This document shows positions 9,158 to 17,900 of a stretch of DNA of 64,000 bases, in pieces. The translations under genes were made by a program, and so were the position numbers. The notes beneath the pieces are model-generated. The model saw only the letters and a list, made by a program, of their open reading frames with translations. It was not told the DNA's origin and made no database searches. Source of the DNA: Kitasatospora azatica KCTC 9699 (GTDB lineage Bacteria > Actinomycetota > Actinomycetes > Streptomycetales > Streptomycetaceae); contig NZ_JQMO01000003.1 of the NCBI RefSeq assembly GCF_000744785.1, forward strand, positions 3,162,001-3,226,000, written 5' to 3'. Positions within the stretch are counted from its first letter, which is position 1; every line of letters begins with the position of its first letter.

Positions 9158-9188
9158 CGTATAGTCATACGAGGTCTTATGGTCATAA
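9158..9188. promoter_or_regulatory. Two adjacent inverted repeats upstream of aldo/keto reductase
   Basis: In the 211-base divergent gap there are two AT-rich inverted repeats. CGTAT-AGTC-ATACG lies at 9158-9171 and TTATG-GT-CATAA at 9177-9188. The second overlaps TCTTAT (9175-9180), a word that recurs in other promoters of this locus. They are probably regulator binding sites for the gene at 9291, the gene at 8216, or both. Confidence 0.5.
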
Positions 9189-9290
9189 ACGTTCCGACGG
9201 TGATCGGCCTGTGATGGGCCGTCAGCGAGACCGCAGTCGTCACGGCAGCTGGGTCAGCTGCCCTTCCCACGTCTCAAGGAGATCTTCACC

Positions 9291-10361
9291 ATGCGCTACC
9301 GCTACCTCGGTGACACCGGCCTGGCCGTCTCGGAGCTGTGCTTCGGCGCCATGACCTTCGGCGGCGGGGCATCCTTCCTCGGCGCCGCCGACCGCAACTG
9401 GTCCGAGTTCGGGACCGTTGACGACCAGAACGTCAACCGCCTGATGAACCTGGCGCTCGACTCGGGCATCAACTTCTTCGACACCGCCGACGTCTACAAG
9501 AACGGCACCGGTGAGGAGTTCTTCGGCCAGACGCTGAAGAAGGTCCGCGACAAGGTGATCATCGGCACCAAGGGCCGCTGGCGGGTCACCGGCACCGGCC
9601 CGAACGACTTCGGTTCCACCCGCCACCACCTGTACGAGGCGGTCGAGTCCAGCCTGCGCCGGCTGCAGACCGACTACATCGACCTCTACCACCTGCACGG
9701 CTTCGACCCGCGGACCTCGCTGGACGAGACGCTGCGGGTGCTGGACGACCTGGTGCACTCCGGCAAGGTCCGCTACCTCGGCGTCTCCAACTTCGCCGCC
9801 TGGCAGCTGATGAAGGGGCTCTCGGTCTCCGAGCGCCGCAACCTCAACCGCTTCGTGGTCTACCAGGGTTACTACAACCTGGCGGCCCGTGACCTGGAGT
9901 GGGAGCTGATCCCGCTGGCGGTGGACCAGAAGGTCAGCATCACCGCCTGGAGCCCGCTGGCCGGCGGCTTCCTGACCGGCAAGTACCAGCGCGGCGAGGG
10001 CCGTCCGGTCGGCAGCCGACTGTCCGAGGCGACTCCGGCCGAGTCCGCGCCGCTGACCAACGAGGACCAGGCCTACGACATCGTCGACGAGATGAAGCGG
10101 ATCGCCGACGCGCGCGGCGCCACGGTCGCCCAGGTGGCGATCAACTGGGTGCTGGCCAAGCCGGCCATCGCCTCGGCCGTGATCGGCGCGACCAAGATCC
10201 ACCAGCTCGAGGACAACCTCAAGGCGATGGAGTGGACGCTGACCGAGGAGGAGGTGGCCGCGCTGGACAAGGTGAGCCAGGCCCCGACCCCGTACCCGTA
10301 CTGGCACATCGCCACCGTCGGCGCCGACCGCAAGCTGCCGGGCGACGTCTACCCCGCCTGA
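9291..10361 (+). CDS. Aldo/keto reductase
   Basis: The 356-aa product is a TIM-barrel NADPH-dependent oxidoreductase with the full catalytic tetrad: Asp64 (NFFDTAD), Tyr69, Lys94 (GTKGRW) and His136 (DLYHLHGFD). The C-terminal cofactor segment SAVIGATKIHQLEDNL is present. AAGGAG precedes the ATG. It is the first of three aldo/keto reductases in this locus and probably reduces a carbonyl of a pathway intermediate; the substrate cannot be read from sequence. A very strong hairpin follows the stop, so it is likely a single transcription unit. Confidence 0.88.
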   Translation: MRYRYLGDTGLAVSELCFGAMTFGGGASFLGAADRNWSEFGTVDDQNVNRLMNLALDSGINFFDTADVYKNGTGEEFFGQTLKKVRDKVIIGTKGRWRVTGTGPNDFGSTRHHLYEAVESSLRRLQTDYIDLYHLHGFDPRTSLDETLRVLDDLVHSGKVRYLGVSNFAAWQLMKGLSVSERRNLNRFVVYQGYYNLAARDLEWELIPLAVDQKVSITAWSPLAGGFLTGKYQRGEGRPVGSRLSEATPAESAPLTNEDQAYDIVDEMKRIADARGATVAQVAINWVLAKPAIASAVIGATKIHQLEDNLKAMEWTLTEEEVAALDKVSQAPTPYPYWHIATVGADRKLPGDVYPA

Positions 10362-10389
10362 CTCCACGTCTGACGCACCGTCCCCAGGC

Positions 10390-10434
10390 ACGGGCCCGGG
10401 AGTCCGGTATTCCCCTCCGGACTCCCGGGCCCGT
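10390..10434 (+). terminator. Strong hairpin terminator
   Basis: Perfect 18-base arms (10390-10407 and 10417-10434) around a 9-base loop just after the aldo/keto reductase stop. There is no T tract, which is common in streptomycetes. Confidence 0.8.
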
Positions 10435-10667
10435 CTGTCCAGTTGGTCATATCTATAAGACATCGACTGCCCATACGGTTTCGTATGCTACGGTGAGATC
10501 GAAGTTCCCGGCGGGTGATCGACGGATGATCAGATTCCGTTGTACGCCTGCTGCGTAGGCGCTCCTGGTCCGAGCGCCCCGCAAGATCCCCCGCACTTGA
10601 CACCTCATTCCTGGCACGTTCTTCGGCCCGCCGCCAGTCGGGCCGACCACCACGAAAGGACTACGTC
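10435..10667. promoter_or_regulatory. Promoter region of the cyclase gene with inverted repeat
   Basis: This gene-free stretch, together with the preceding hairpin, makes a 306-base gap. It contains ATAAGA at 10455-10460 and the inverted repeat CATACG-GTTT-CGTATG at 10472-10487. Both are AT-rich islands suited to a promoter/operator. The repeat resembles CGTAT-AGTC-ATACG upstream of the previous gene. The remaining sequence shows nothing else recognisable. Confidence 0.45.
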
Positions 10668-11639
10668 ATGTGCACCCGTGAGCTGATGGAACTCGTGTAC
10701 GGCGAGGACGGTGCGGCCTTCGCCCCGTGCGGGCACGACCACTCGGCGGCGACCGCGGTCGCGACCGAGGAGTCGGACACCAAGCCCGGTGTCGGTCGTC
10801 GTCGGATGCTGACCCTGGCCGGCGCGCTCGGCGCGACGATCGCCGGTGTCGGCGCGATCAGCGCGACCCCGGCGTTCGCCGACACCGAGGCGGGCAAGAG
10901 ATCCCAGCCCGACTCGGTGGCGGACGCGCTGCGCCGGAGTCGGGGCTCCATCCAGGACCTCACCTACCGCTGGGACGTGGACTTCCCGGTCCTCAAGCCC
11001 TACGTGCTGACCCCGGAGATCGACCACTACGCCACGGTCGGCAACCAGGGCTTCAACGCCAACAAGATCACCATCGACGAGCACACCGGCACCCACATGG
11101 ACGGCCCGTCCCACCTGGTCGACGGCGCCGGCGTCTACACCGACCAGATCACCGTCGACAAGCTGGTGACCACCCTGGTGGTCATCGACATCTCGGCCCG
11201 GGCCGCGACCAACGCCGACACCACCCTCCAGGTGGACGACGTGCGTGAGTACGAGCGCCGCTACGGCCGGATCCCCACCGGTTCGTTCGTGGCCCTCAAC
11301 ACCGGCTGGGGCAGCCGGATCTTCACCCGCCCCGACCTCTACACCAACCGGGACACCGCGGGTAACCCGCACTTCCCGGGTCTGGGCGGTGAGGCCCTGC
11401 AGTGGCTGATCACCAACCGCGGCATCTTCGGTGCCGGAACCGACACCCCGAGCCTCGACGCGGGTGTCAACCTGCCCGCCCCCGAGGCGCACCGGGCCCT
11501 GCTGGGCGCCATGCGGTACGGGGTGGAGAACATCGCGAACATCAGCACCGTCCCGCAGGCGGGGTCGGTCGTCAGCGTCGGCGTGATGAAGCACGCCTGG
11601 GGCTACGGCGGCCCGGTGCGGATGCTCGCGATCAGCTAG
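10668..11639 (+). CDS. Tat-exported cyclase-family (kynurenine formamidase-like) metal hydrolase
   Basis: The 323-aa product carries the signature HTGTHMDGPSH (His139, His143, Asp145, His149) of the cyclase/kynurenine formamidase family, which binds a metal and hydrolyses amides or acts on cyclic substrates. Before it lies a twin-arginine signal (RRR at 44-46, hydrophobic core 48-68, probable cleavage after AFA at 71). The region ahead of the arginines is unusually long (43 residues, with Cys2, Cys21 and HDH), so it may be a separate small segment. It is probably extracytoplasmic and modifies the locus product or a related compound. Strong hairpins flank the gene. Confidence 0.8.
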   Translation: MCTRELMELVYGEDGAAFAPCGHDHSAATAVATEESDTKPGVGRRRMLTLAGALGATIAGVGAISATPAFADTEAGKRSQPDSVADALRRSRGSIQDLTYRWDVDFPVLKPYVLTPEIDHYATVGNQGFNANKITIDEHTGTHMDGPSHLVDGAGVYTDQITVDKLVTTLVVIDISARAATNADTTLQVDDVREYERRYGRIPTGSFVALNTGWGSRIFTRPDLYTNRDTAGNPHFPGLGGEALQWLITNRGIFGAGTDTPSLDAGVNLPAPEAHRALLGAMRYGVENIANISTVPQAGSVVSVGVMKHAWGYGGPVRMLAIS

Positions 11640-11653
11640 CACCAAACCGATCC

Positions 11654-11683
11654 GGCGCCGGCCCGGCCTTCCGGGCCGGCGCC
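11654..11683 (+). terminator. Hairpin terminator
   Basis: Perfect 13-base arms (GGCGCCGGCCCGG / CCGGGCCGGCGCC) with a CCTT loop, 14 bases after the cyclase-family stop and 27 bases before the next start codon. It may only attenuate, since the next gene has little room for its own promoter. Confidence 0.7.
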
Positions 11684-11710
11684 ACACGACAGAGAATCCT
11701 GGAGACAGAG

Positions 11711-12760
11711 ATGACCCTCCCTAAGCGCCAGTTGGGAAAGACCGGCTTTGACATCACGACCGTCGGGTTCGGTGCCTGGGCCATCGGCGGTGGCGGCTGG
11801 CGGTACGCCTGGGGTGACCAGGACGACCGCGAGTCGATCGCGGCCATCCGCCACGCCGTCGAGCTCGGGATCAACTGGGTCGACACCGCGGCCGTCTACG
11901 GTCTCGGGCACTCCGAGCACGTCATCGGGGAGGCGCTGAAGGGCCTGTCCGACGCCGACCGGCCGTACGTGTTCACCAAGGCCGGCCTGGTCTGGGACCA
12001 GAGCCAGCCGGACGCGTCGCCGCACCGGATCATGCGTCCGGAGAGCGTCCGGCGGGAGGTCGAGGACTCGCTGCGTCGGCTCGGCGTCGAGGCCATCGAC
12101 CTCTACCAGGTGCACTACCCCGACACCGGCGAGTCGCTGGACTGGGACGCGGAGTCCAAGGGCGCCGGCCCGAGCAAGAACGCCACTCCGCTCGAGGAGT
12201 ACTGGCAGACCATGGCCGACCTCAAGGCCGAGGGCAAGGTGCGGGCCATCGGCCTGTCCAACCACGACCTCGACCTGCTGAAGCGGGCCTCGGCGGTGGC
12301 GCACATCGACACCCTGCAGCCGCCGTTCTCCGCGATCAACCGCGGCGACGCCGAGTCGGTGGCCTGGGCCCTGGAGCAGGGCACCGGAGTGATCGCCTAC
12401 TCCCCGATGCAGTCCGGCCTGCTCACCGGCGCCTTCACCAAGGAGCGGGTGGCCAACCTGCCGGCCAACGACTGGCGGACCGGCAACCCGGACTTCACGG
12501 TGAACCTGGACAGCAACCTGGCGCTGGTCGACGGCCTGCGTCCGATCGCGGCGCGGCGCGGCGTGTCCGTCGCCGAGCTGGCGATCGCCTGGGTGCTGGC
12601 CTGGCCCGGGATCACCGGTGCCATCGTCGGTGCCCGTCGCCCCGAGCAGATCGACGGCTCGATCGGCGGCGGCTCGCTGGAGCTGACCGAGATCGACCGC
12701 GAGGAGATCGCGGCGGTCATCGAGCGCACCGGCGCGGGCAACGGCCCGATCCGTCCCTGA
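11711..12760 (+). CDS. Aldo/keto reductase
   Basis: The 349-aa product has the tetrad Asp58 (NWVDTA), Tyr63, Lys90 (FTKAG) and His135 (LYQVHYPD), and a C-terminal NADP segment GAIVGARRPEQIDGSI. It resembles the bacterial AKR11/12-type enzymes. A GGAGA site lies just upstream of the ATG. It is only distantly similar to the reductases at 9291 and 19629, so the three are not recent duplicates. The product is probably cytoplasmic and reduces an aldehyde or ketone intermediate; the substrate is unknown. Confidence 0.88.
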   Translation: MTLPKRQLGKTGFDITTVGFGAWAIGGGGWRYAWGDQDDRESIAAIRHAVELGINWVDTAAVYGLGHSEHVIGEALKGLSDADRPYVFTKAGLVWDQSQPDASPHRIMRPESVRREVEDSLRRLGVEAIDLYQVHYPDTGESLDWDAESKGAGPSKNATPLEEYWQTMADLKAEGKVRAIGLSNHDLDLLKRASAVAHIDTLQPPFSAINRGDAESVAWALEQGTGVIAYSPMQSGLLTGAFTKERVANLPANDWRTGNPDFTVNLDSNLALVDGLRPIAARRGVSVAELAIAWVLAWPGITGAIVGARRPEQIDGSIGGGSLELTEIDREEIAAVIERTGAGNGPIRP

Positions 12761-12781
12761 TGAGGTAGCCGGCGTGAAGCC

Positions 12782-12815
12782 GAGCCCCCGAGTGCCGAAC
12801 GGCGCTCGGGGGCTC
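12782..12815 (+). terminator. Hairpin terminator
   Basis: Arms GAGCCCCCGAG / CTCGGGGGCTC (12782-12792, 12805-12815), with inner GCCG/CGGC pairing leaving an AA loop, 22 bases after the reductase stop. Confidence 0.75.
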
Positions 12816-13042
12816 AGCCGTGTCCGGACACACCTGACGATGTGTCCGTCGTGATCCCCGGCTGTGTCGCAGATGCTCCAACGGGGCTGGCGCACAGGCC
12901 GGAAGAGGTGTCCGATGTACCGGAAGTAGCAGCTCAGAGCGTTTGACTTGGCCAGCGGTCGGATCTTCAATCGAGACGTAACGAGATACCAGGCACGGCA
13001 GCTCTCCCGACCCGCTGCGGGTCACGTGGAAGGACGCAACGC

Positions 13043-14320
13043 ATGACCCTGCCGTTCAGCAACTCCCGGCTCTCCGACCTTTCGATCCACCCCGATCTGC
13101 TGGCCCCCGACCTGCTCGCCGCGGGCCCGGCGAACCCCGCCGCCGCGCCGGCGCCGCCCAAGCCCGCGCCCGCCGCGGTGCGGGCGCTGCTCGACCGGGC
13201 CGCCGTCTTCCCCGGACTCGCCGACCGCTACGCGGTGTTGGGCAACGCCGGCGGGCTGGACATCACCCAGGTCCCGCCGCTCACCGCCGCCGAACTGCGC
13301 GGCGCGGTCTGGGGCGGGATCCGCTCCGGGCTGCTGCAGGACCGCGGCGCGGTGCTCTACCTGGGCGGCGGCACGGCCGCCGAGCCGTCCGCGACGGTGG
13401 TCCCGACCGGGCTGTTCGCCGAGGCCATCCGACAGGTCTGGTCGCCGTTGGAGCGCACCGACGTGCTGCTCAACCTGGCCCGCGGCACCCGGCTCTGGCC
13501 GGTGCACGACCTGGTCGAGGCACTGGCCGAGGCCACCGGCTGCTCGACCATCCCGTACGGCCGCCCCGAGGGCGGCGACCTCGCGCCCTGGGTGGACTTC
13601 TTCGCCCAGTGCGGCGCCACCGCGTTGGCCGCGGACACCTCGACGCTGCGCGAGCTGCTGCAGTTCTGCCGGCAGAGCGGCCGGTCGCTGGGCTGGGCCC
13701 GGACCCTGGTCTGGGTCGGCGCCGGACTCGACCGCGCCACCGCGGAGTTGATCGAGCAGGTGCTCCCGGAGGCGCGGGTCTTCGGCCTCTACGGCTCGGT
13801 GGAGTCCTGGGTGGTCGGCAGCAGCGGCCCGCAGTGCCCGCGCGACGTCTACCACGTGCTGCCGCACCAGTACGTCGAACTGCTGGACGGCGAGATCCTG
13901 GTGACCACCCTGCACGAGTCGGCGATCAGTCCGCTGATCCGCTACCGCACCGGGGACCTGGGCGAGTTCACCAGGTGTCCGTGCGGCGATCCGCGGCCCG
14001 CGCTGCGGCTGCTGGGCCGGATCGACGACGTGCTGAGCTTCCGCGGTGCGCGCTTCGGCCGGGCCGAACTGGCCGATCTGGCGCGCGGCGTGGCGGAGGT
14101 GGACGAGGCCGATGTGACGGTGCTGGACGGTGGCCTGCCGACCGAGCGGCTGCAGCTGCGGATCCGGGCGGCGGACGGCGAGATCGCCGACCGCTACCTG
14201 GAGGAGTGGGTGCTGGAACACCTGCTGACCTCGCATGTGACGCTCAGTCAGGTGACCGCCGGCGTGCCGGACGCGGTCGAGGTCGTGGCCGAGGGCGCCG
14301 ACTGCTGGTCGGCGCCCTGA
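13043..14320 (+). CDS. PaaK-like adenylate-forming enzyme (aryl/acyl-CoA ligase family)
   Basis: The 425-aa product resembles phenylacetate-CoA ligase-like adenylating enzymes. Visible motifs are the phosphate-binding loop YLGGGTAAEPS (usually SSGTTGxPT), the GLYGSVES adenine-binding segment, RYRTGDLGEF and LGRIDDVLSFRG. It lacks the usual serine-rich loop, so its activity may be altered. Such enzymes activate carboxylic acids as AMP esters, then pass them to CoA or a carrier. No carrier protein gene is visible in the window. GGAAGGA precedes the ATG. It ends convergently 28 bases from the malic enzyme gene. Confidence 0.75.
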   Translation: MTLPFSNSRLSDLSIHPDLLAPDLLAAGPANPAAAPAPPKPAPAAVRALLDRAAVFPGLADRYAVLGNAGGLDITQVPPLTAAELRGAVWGGIRSGLLQDRGAVLYLGGGTAAEPSATVVPTGLFAEAIRQVWSPLERTDVLLNLARGTRLWPVHDLVEALAEATGCSTIPYGRPEGGDLAPWVDFFAQCGATALAADTSTLRELLQFCRQSGRSLGWARTLVWVGAGLDRATAELIEQVLPEARVFGLYGSVESWVVGSSGPQCPRDVYHVLPHQYVELLDGEILVTTLHESAISPLIRYRTGDLGEFTRCPCGDPRPALRLLGRIDDVLSFRGARFGRAELADLARGVAEVDEADVTVLDGGLPTERLQLRIRAADGEIADRYLEEWVLEHLLTSHVTLSQVTAGVPDAVEVVAEGADCWSAP

Positions 14321-14348
14321 CCCCGAGCGGGTTCTGCTGTCGGAGCGG

Positions 14349-15611
14349 TCAGGCGCGGGCCACCCGAGCGGCCCGGGCCTCGGCGGCGACGGCGGCGGCC
14401 ACCGCCGGCGCCACCCGCGGGTCGAAGGGGCTCGGCACGATGTGGTCGGCCGTCAGGTCGTCACCGACGATGTCGGCGATCGCGGCCGCGGCGGCCAGCT
14501 TCATGCCCTCGGTGATGGTGCGGGCCCGCACGTCCAGGGCGCCGCGGAAGACGCCGGGGAAGGCCAGCACGTTGTTGATCTGGTTGGGGAAGTCGCTGCG
14601 ACCGGTGGCCACCACCGCCGCGTGCTTGCGGGCCGCCTCGGGGTGGATCTCCGGGGTGGGGTTGGAGAGCGCGAAGACGATCGCCCCCGGTGCCATCGCC
14701 GCCACCGCCTCCTCGGCCACCGTGGCGCCGGAGAGGCCGATGAAGACGTCGGCGCCGCGCAGCGCCTGCTCGGTGGAGCCGGTGTAGCCGGCCTTGTTGC
14801 TCTCGGCGGCGAGCTTGGCCTTGACCGGGTTCAGGTCGGTGCGGCTCGGGTGCAGCATCCCCTTGCTGTCGGAGACCGCGATGTCGCCGATCCCCGCCTG
14901 CAGCAGGATCCGGGCCACCGCGATGCCGGAGGCCCCGGCGCCGGCCACCACGGCCCGCAGCGCGGAGAGCGGCCGGCCGGTCACCTTGGCGGCGTTGCGC
15001 AGTGCGGCGAGCGTGACGATGGCGGTGCCGTGCTGGTCGTCGTGGAAGACCGGGATGTCGATCTCCTCGCGCAGCCGGTCCTCGATCTCGAAGCAGCGCG
15101 GCGCGCTGATGTCCTCCAGGTTGATGCCGCCGAAGCTCGGCGCGAGGTTGCGCACCGTCCGGACGATCTCGTCCACGTCGGTGGTGGCCAGCGCGAGCGG
15201 CACCGAGTCGACGCCGGCGAACTCCTTGAACAGGATGGCCTTGCCCTCCATCACCGGCAGCGAGGCGGCCGGGCCGATGTCGCCCAGGCCCAGCACCGCG
15301 GTGCCGTCGGTGACCACCGCGACGGTGTTGGCCGCCCAGGTGTAGCGGTGGGCCAGCTCGGGGCGCTCGGCGATCGCCGAGCTGACGCGAGCGACGCCCG
15401 GGGTGTAGGCCAGCGAGAGGTCGTCGGCGTCGCGCAGCGCGATGGTCGAGCGGATCTCCATCTTGCCGCCCCGGTGCAGTTCGAAGACGGGCTCGGCGTA
15501 GGGCCGGATCGGGGCCGCGTGCTGGGCCTCCGACGGGGTCTCTGAGGTGGTCTCGAGCTGGGTCTCGACGGTCGTCTCAATGATCGTCTCGATGGTCGTC
15601 TCGGCGGTCAT
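14349..15611 (-). CDS. NAD(P)-dependent malic enzyme
   Basis: This 420-aa enzyme decarboxylates malate to pyruvate and yields NAD(P)H. Motifs include AYTPGVARVSSAI, the metal site FHDDQHGTAIV, the Rossmann loop VVAGAGASGIAVA and the FALSNPTPEI segment. The first 27 residues are an odd Thr/Glu-rich repeat (ETTIETIIETTVET) absent from typical malic enzymes. GGAGG lies 7 bases before the ATG. A perfect palindrome, ATAAGAGCTCTTAT, lies about 70 bases upstream. Its place inside this locus suggests a role in supplying reducing power or precursor, or it may be an ordinary gene that happens to sit there. Confidence 0.9.
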   Translation of the reverse strand: MTAETTIETIIETTVETQLETTSETPSEAQHAAPIRPYAEPVFELHRGGKMEIRSTIALRDADDLSLAYTPGVARVSSAIAERPELAHRYTWAANTVAVVTDGTAVLGLGDIGPAASLPVMEGKAILFKEFAGVDSVPLALATTDVDEIVRTVRNLAPSFGGINLEDISAPRCFEIEDRLREEIDIPVFHDDQHGTAIVTLAALRNAAKVTGRPLSALRAVVAGAGASGIAVARILLQAGIGDIAVSDSKGMLHPSRTDLNPVKAKLAAESNKAGYTGSTEQALRGADVFIGLSGATVAEEAVAAMAPGAIVFALSNPTPEIHPEAARKHAAVVATGRSDFPNQINNVLAFPGVFRGALDVRARTITEGMKLAAAAAIADIVGDDLTADHIVPSPFDPRVAPAVAAAVAAEARAARVARA

Positions 15612-15672
15612 CTTGGGCCTCCAGTGCGGGAGTTGAGGGTTTGTCGGGAGCTGCTGCAGTTACGAAATTAGC

Positions 15673-15686
15673 ATAAGAGCTCTTAT
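15673..15686. promoter_or_regulatory. Perfect palindrome ATAAGAGCTCTTAT, probable operator
   Basis: A 14-base perfect palindrome in the divergent gap between the malic enzyme gene (start 15611) and the ABM monooxygenase gene (start 15801). It shares the form TAAGA-NN-TCTTA with the palindrome at 17889, which suggests the same regulator. Confidence 0.6.
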
Positions 15687-15800
15687 ATTCAACGGGTTTG
15701 CGATGTCTCTTCCGATCCGGACAGTGGTCAGATCGGACATGTTAGGCTGACGTGGTCGTCCGCGACTTGAGCGGACGCTTTCGGAACAGGGAGGGGAACC

Positions 15801-16115
15801 ATGTACCAGATCGCCGTGGCCTTCGAGATTCCCGCCGACCGGCGGGAGGAGTTCATCGCCGCAGCACTGGAGGACGGCCGCAACTCCGCGGCCGACGAAC
15901 CGGGCACCCTGCGCTTCGAGTTGGTCGAGGACGCGGAACAGCCGAACCGCTTCTACCTCAACGAGGCCTACACCGACGAGGCGGCCTTCGACGTGCACTG
16001 CGAAGGACCGCACTTCGCGCGGTTCTTCGAGCTGATCAAGGACTACGCCGAGGGCCCGACCTGGCTGGTCCGGGGTACCCGGATCACCGACTCGGTGCCG
16101 CACCAGGTCGGCTGA
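15801..16115 (+). CDS. Antibiotic biosynthesis monooxygenase (ABM) domain protein
   Basis: The 104-aa product is a single ferredoxin-like ABM domain: YQIAVAFEIPADRREEF, then LRFELVEDAEQPNRFYLNEAYTDEAAFDVH, with the usual pattern of a hydrophobic strand, an EPGxLRFE turn and a late His-containing helix. Members act as cofactor-free quinone-forming monooxygenases or small accessory proteins in polyketide and aromatic pathways. GGGAGGGG precedes the ATG. A shared-type palindrome lies about 115 bases upstream, and the gene converges on an FAD monooxygenase, so the two may act in the same oxidation sequence. Confidence 0.82.
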   Translation: MYQIAVAFEIPADRREEFIAAALEDGRNSAADEPGTLRFELVEDAEQPNRFYLNEAYTDEAAFDVHCEGPHFARFFELIKDYAEGPTWLVRGTRITDSVPHQVG

Positions 16116-16133
16116 CGTCCAGTCGGAAACGCG

Positions 16134-16167
16134 AGGTGGCCCCGGAGCTCAGGCTCCGGGGCCACCT
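16134..16167. terminator. Bidirectional hairpin terminator
   Basis: Perfect 15-base arms (AGGTGGCCCCGGAGC / GCTCCGGGGCCACCT) with a TCAG loop, between the convergent ABM and FAD monooxygenase genes. Confidence 0.82.
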
Positions 16168-16173
16168 TCACGT

Positions 16174-17781
16174 TCAGGCCGCGTCCGACAGCTCGGCCGG
16201 CACCTCGGCCACCGGGCCGAGCACGGCGGTCAGTTCGGCCGCCAGCCGCTGGGTGTCCCGGGCGTGCCCGTGCGCGGCGACGTGCCCGTCGGGACGCACC
16301 AGGTAGAAGCCCGGCTGGCCGCAGCCGGTGTGCTTGGCGGCCCGGCTGCGCGGCAGGCGGACCACCCGCACCTGCGGGCGCTCGGCGGCCAGCCGCTCGA
16401 CCTCGGCGAGCCACTTCGGGTCGCCGCCCGGCAGCACGGCCACCGTCCAGTTCAGCGGGTCGGTGCCCGGACCGGCCAGACCGGCCGCGATGGCCAGCGG
16501 ACGGGGCAGCACCGCGCCGACCTTGAGGCCGCCGGGCAGCTGGGAGCGGACCTTGCACAGGGTCTGACCGGCCGGCAGCTGGGTCTCGCGGACCGGCGGG
16601 TAGGAGAGCCGGCGGCCCGCCATCACCGGACCGTAGAGCTTGGAGAAGATCCCGGAACGGTCGGCCACCTTGAACGCGGCGTCCCGGGCCAGCACCTTGG
16701 CGGGCGTCTTGGCCAGCCAGGCCCGGGTCTGGATGTCGGTGTCCCGGACCACCCGCTGGGCGACCGCGGAGCGCTCCGGCCCGTAGCTCAGCAGCAGGTC
16801 GCTGGGCGCCTCCCGGTGCAGCACCGCGGCCAGCTTCCAGGCCAGGTTGTGCGCGTCCTGCAGACCGGTGTTGAGGCCCTGGCCGCCGGCCGGGCTGTGC
16901 ACGTGCGCGGCGTCGCCGATCAGGAAGACCCGGCCGAGCTGGAAGTCGCCGGCGTGCCGGGCGTGCACCCGGAAGACGGACTGCCAGACCGGCTCACCGA
17001 TGGTGACGCCCTGCGGGCCGCGCTCGTCCACGATCTCCTGCATCCGCTCGACGCTGACCTGCTCGCCGGGGGCCAGGCTGGAGAAGAACCGGAAGACGCC
17101 GTCCGGCAGCGCCACGATCACCAACGCGCCCTTGGGGGACTGGTAGTAGAGCGCCTGGTCGGGCGGCAGCTCGCCCTCGATCTTGGCGTCCACCAGGGCG
17201 AACGCGGTCTCGTAGGTGCTGCCGTTGAAGCCGGTGCCGATCTGCCCGCGCACCGCGCTGCCGGCGCCGTCCGCGCCGATCACGAAGGGCACCCGGGTCC
17301 GCTCGATCCGACCGTCCGCGTGCTCCAGCACCGCGGTGACGCCGTCGGTGGCGTCGATCCGGCCGGAGAAGTCCATGCCGTCGAAGCAGAGCAGCCGGAC
17401 CCCGCGCTCGACCTTGCCGCCCAGCTCGTGCAGCCGGTCCGCGATGACCCGCTCGGTGGAGCTCTGCGGCAGGCAGAGCGGGGCCAGGTCCTCGCCGAAC
17501 TCGAAGGTGGCCAGCGGCTCCCGGTCGGAGAAGTAGCTGAAGGCGTTGATCTGCAGGGCGGCCTCGCGGGCCGCGCCCAGCACGCCCAGGTCCTCCAGCA
17601 GGTCCAGGGTGCGCGGCCACAGCAGCAGCGCCTTGGGGAACGGGCTGGCCTCCGGCGCCCGGTCGATGATCCGCACCCGCACGCCCCGGCGGAGCAGCTC
17701 GCAGGCCGCCATCATGCCGGTCGGGCCACCGCCGACGATCAGGACGTCGACGTCGGACTGGGTCTTCGATGCCTCGAACAT
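16174..17781 (-). CDS. FAD-dependent aromatic monooxygenase
   Basis: I placed the start at 17781, where GAGGAG precedes ATG; an open extension upstream to 18102 runs over the MFS gene start and lacks FAD-family sequence. The 535-aa product has the FAD loop VGGGPTGMMAACELL (16-30), the second FAD motif GDAAHVHSPAGGQG, and a thioredoxin-like C-terminal domain, typical of p-hydroxybenzoate hydroxylase-fold enzymes that hydroxylate aromatic or polyketide substrates. It is divergent from an MFS exporter with the palindrome TAAGATATCTTA in between. The pair could make and export a product or detoxify and expel a drug. Confidence 0.88.
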   Translation of the reverse strand: MFEASKTQSDVDVLIVGGGPTGMMAACELLRRGVRVRIIDRAPEASPFPKALLLWPRTLDLLEDLGVLGAAREAALQINAFSYFSDREPLATFEFGEDLAPLCLPQSSTERVIADRLHELGGKVERGVRLLCFDGMDFSGRIDATDGVTAVLEHADGRIERTRVPFVIGADGAGSAVRGQIGTGFNGSTYETAFALVDAKIEGELPPDQALYYQSPKGALVIVALPDGVFRFFSSLAPGEQVSVERMQEIVDERGPQGVTIGEPVWQSVFRVHARHAGDFQLGRVFLIGDAAHVHSPAGGQGLNTGLQDAHNLAWKLAAVLHREAPSDLLLSYGPERSAVAQRVVRDTDIQTRAWLAKTPAKVLARDAAFKVADRSGIFSKLYGPVMAGRRLSYPPVRETQLPAGQTLCKVRSQLPGGLKVGAVLPRPLAIAAGLAGPGTDPLNWTVAVLPGGDPKWLAEVERLAAERPQVRVVRLPRSRAAKHTGCGQPGFYLVRPDGHVAAHGHARDTQRLAAELTAVLGPVAEVPAELSDAA

Positions 17782-17888
17782 GTGAGCTGACTCCTCGTCA
17801 GAACGGTTGGACTGATCAGTGGATGGCGGCGCCAAGGCAGCGCACGGCCCTGTCTGCTCTGCGATGCTCTGCAGATTGACGATGACTC

Positions 17889-17900
17889 TAAGATATCTTA
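17889..17900. promoter_or_regulatory. Perfect palindrome TAAGATATCTTA, probable operator
   Basis: A 12-base palindrome in the 172-base gap between the divergent FAD monooxygenase (start 17781) and MFS transporter (start 17954) genes. It matches TAAGA-NN-TCTTA, like the site at 15673. Its very low GC stands out in this genome. Confidence 0.6.
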
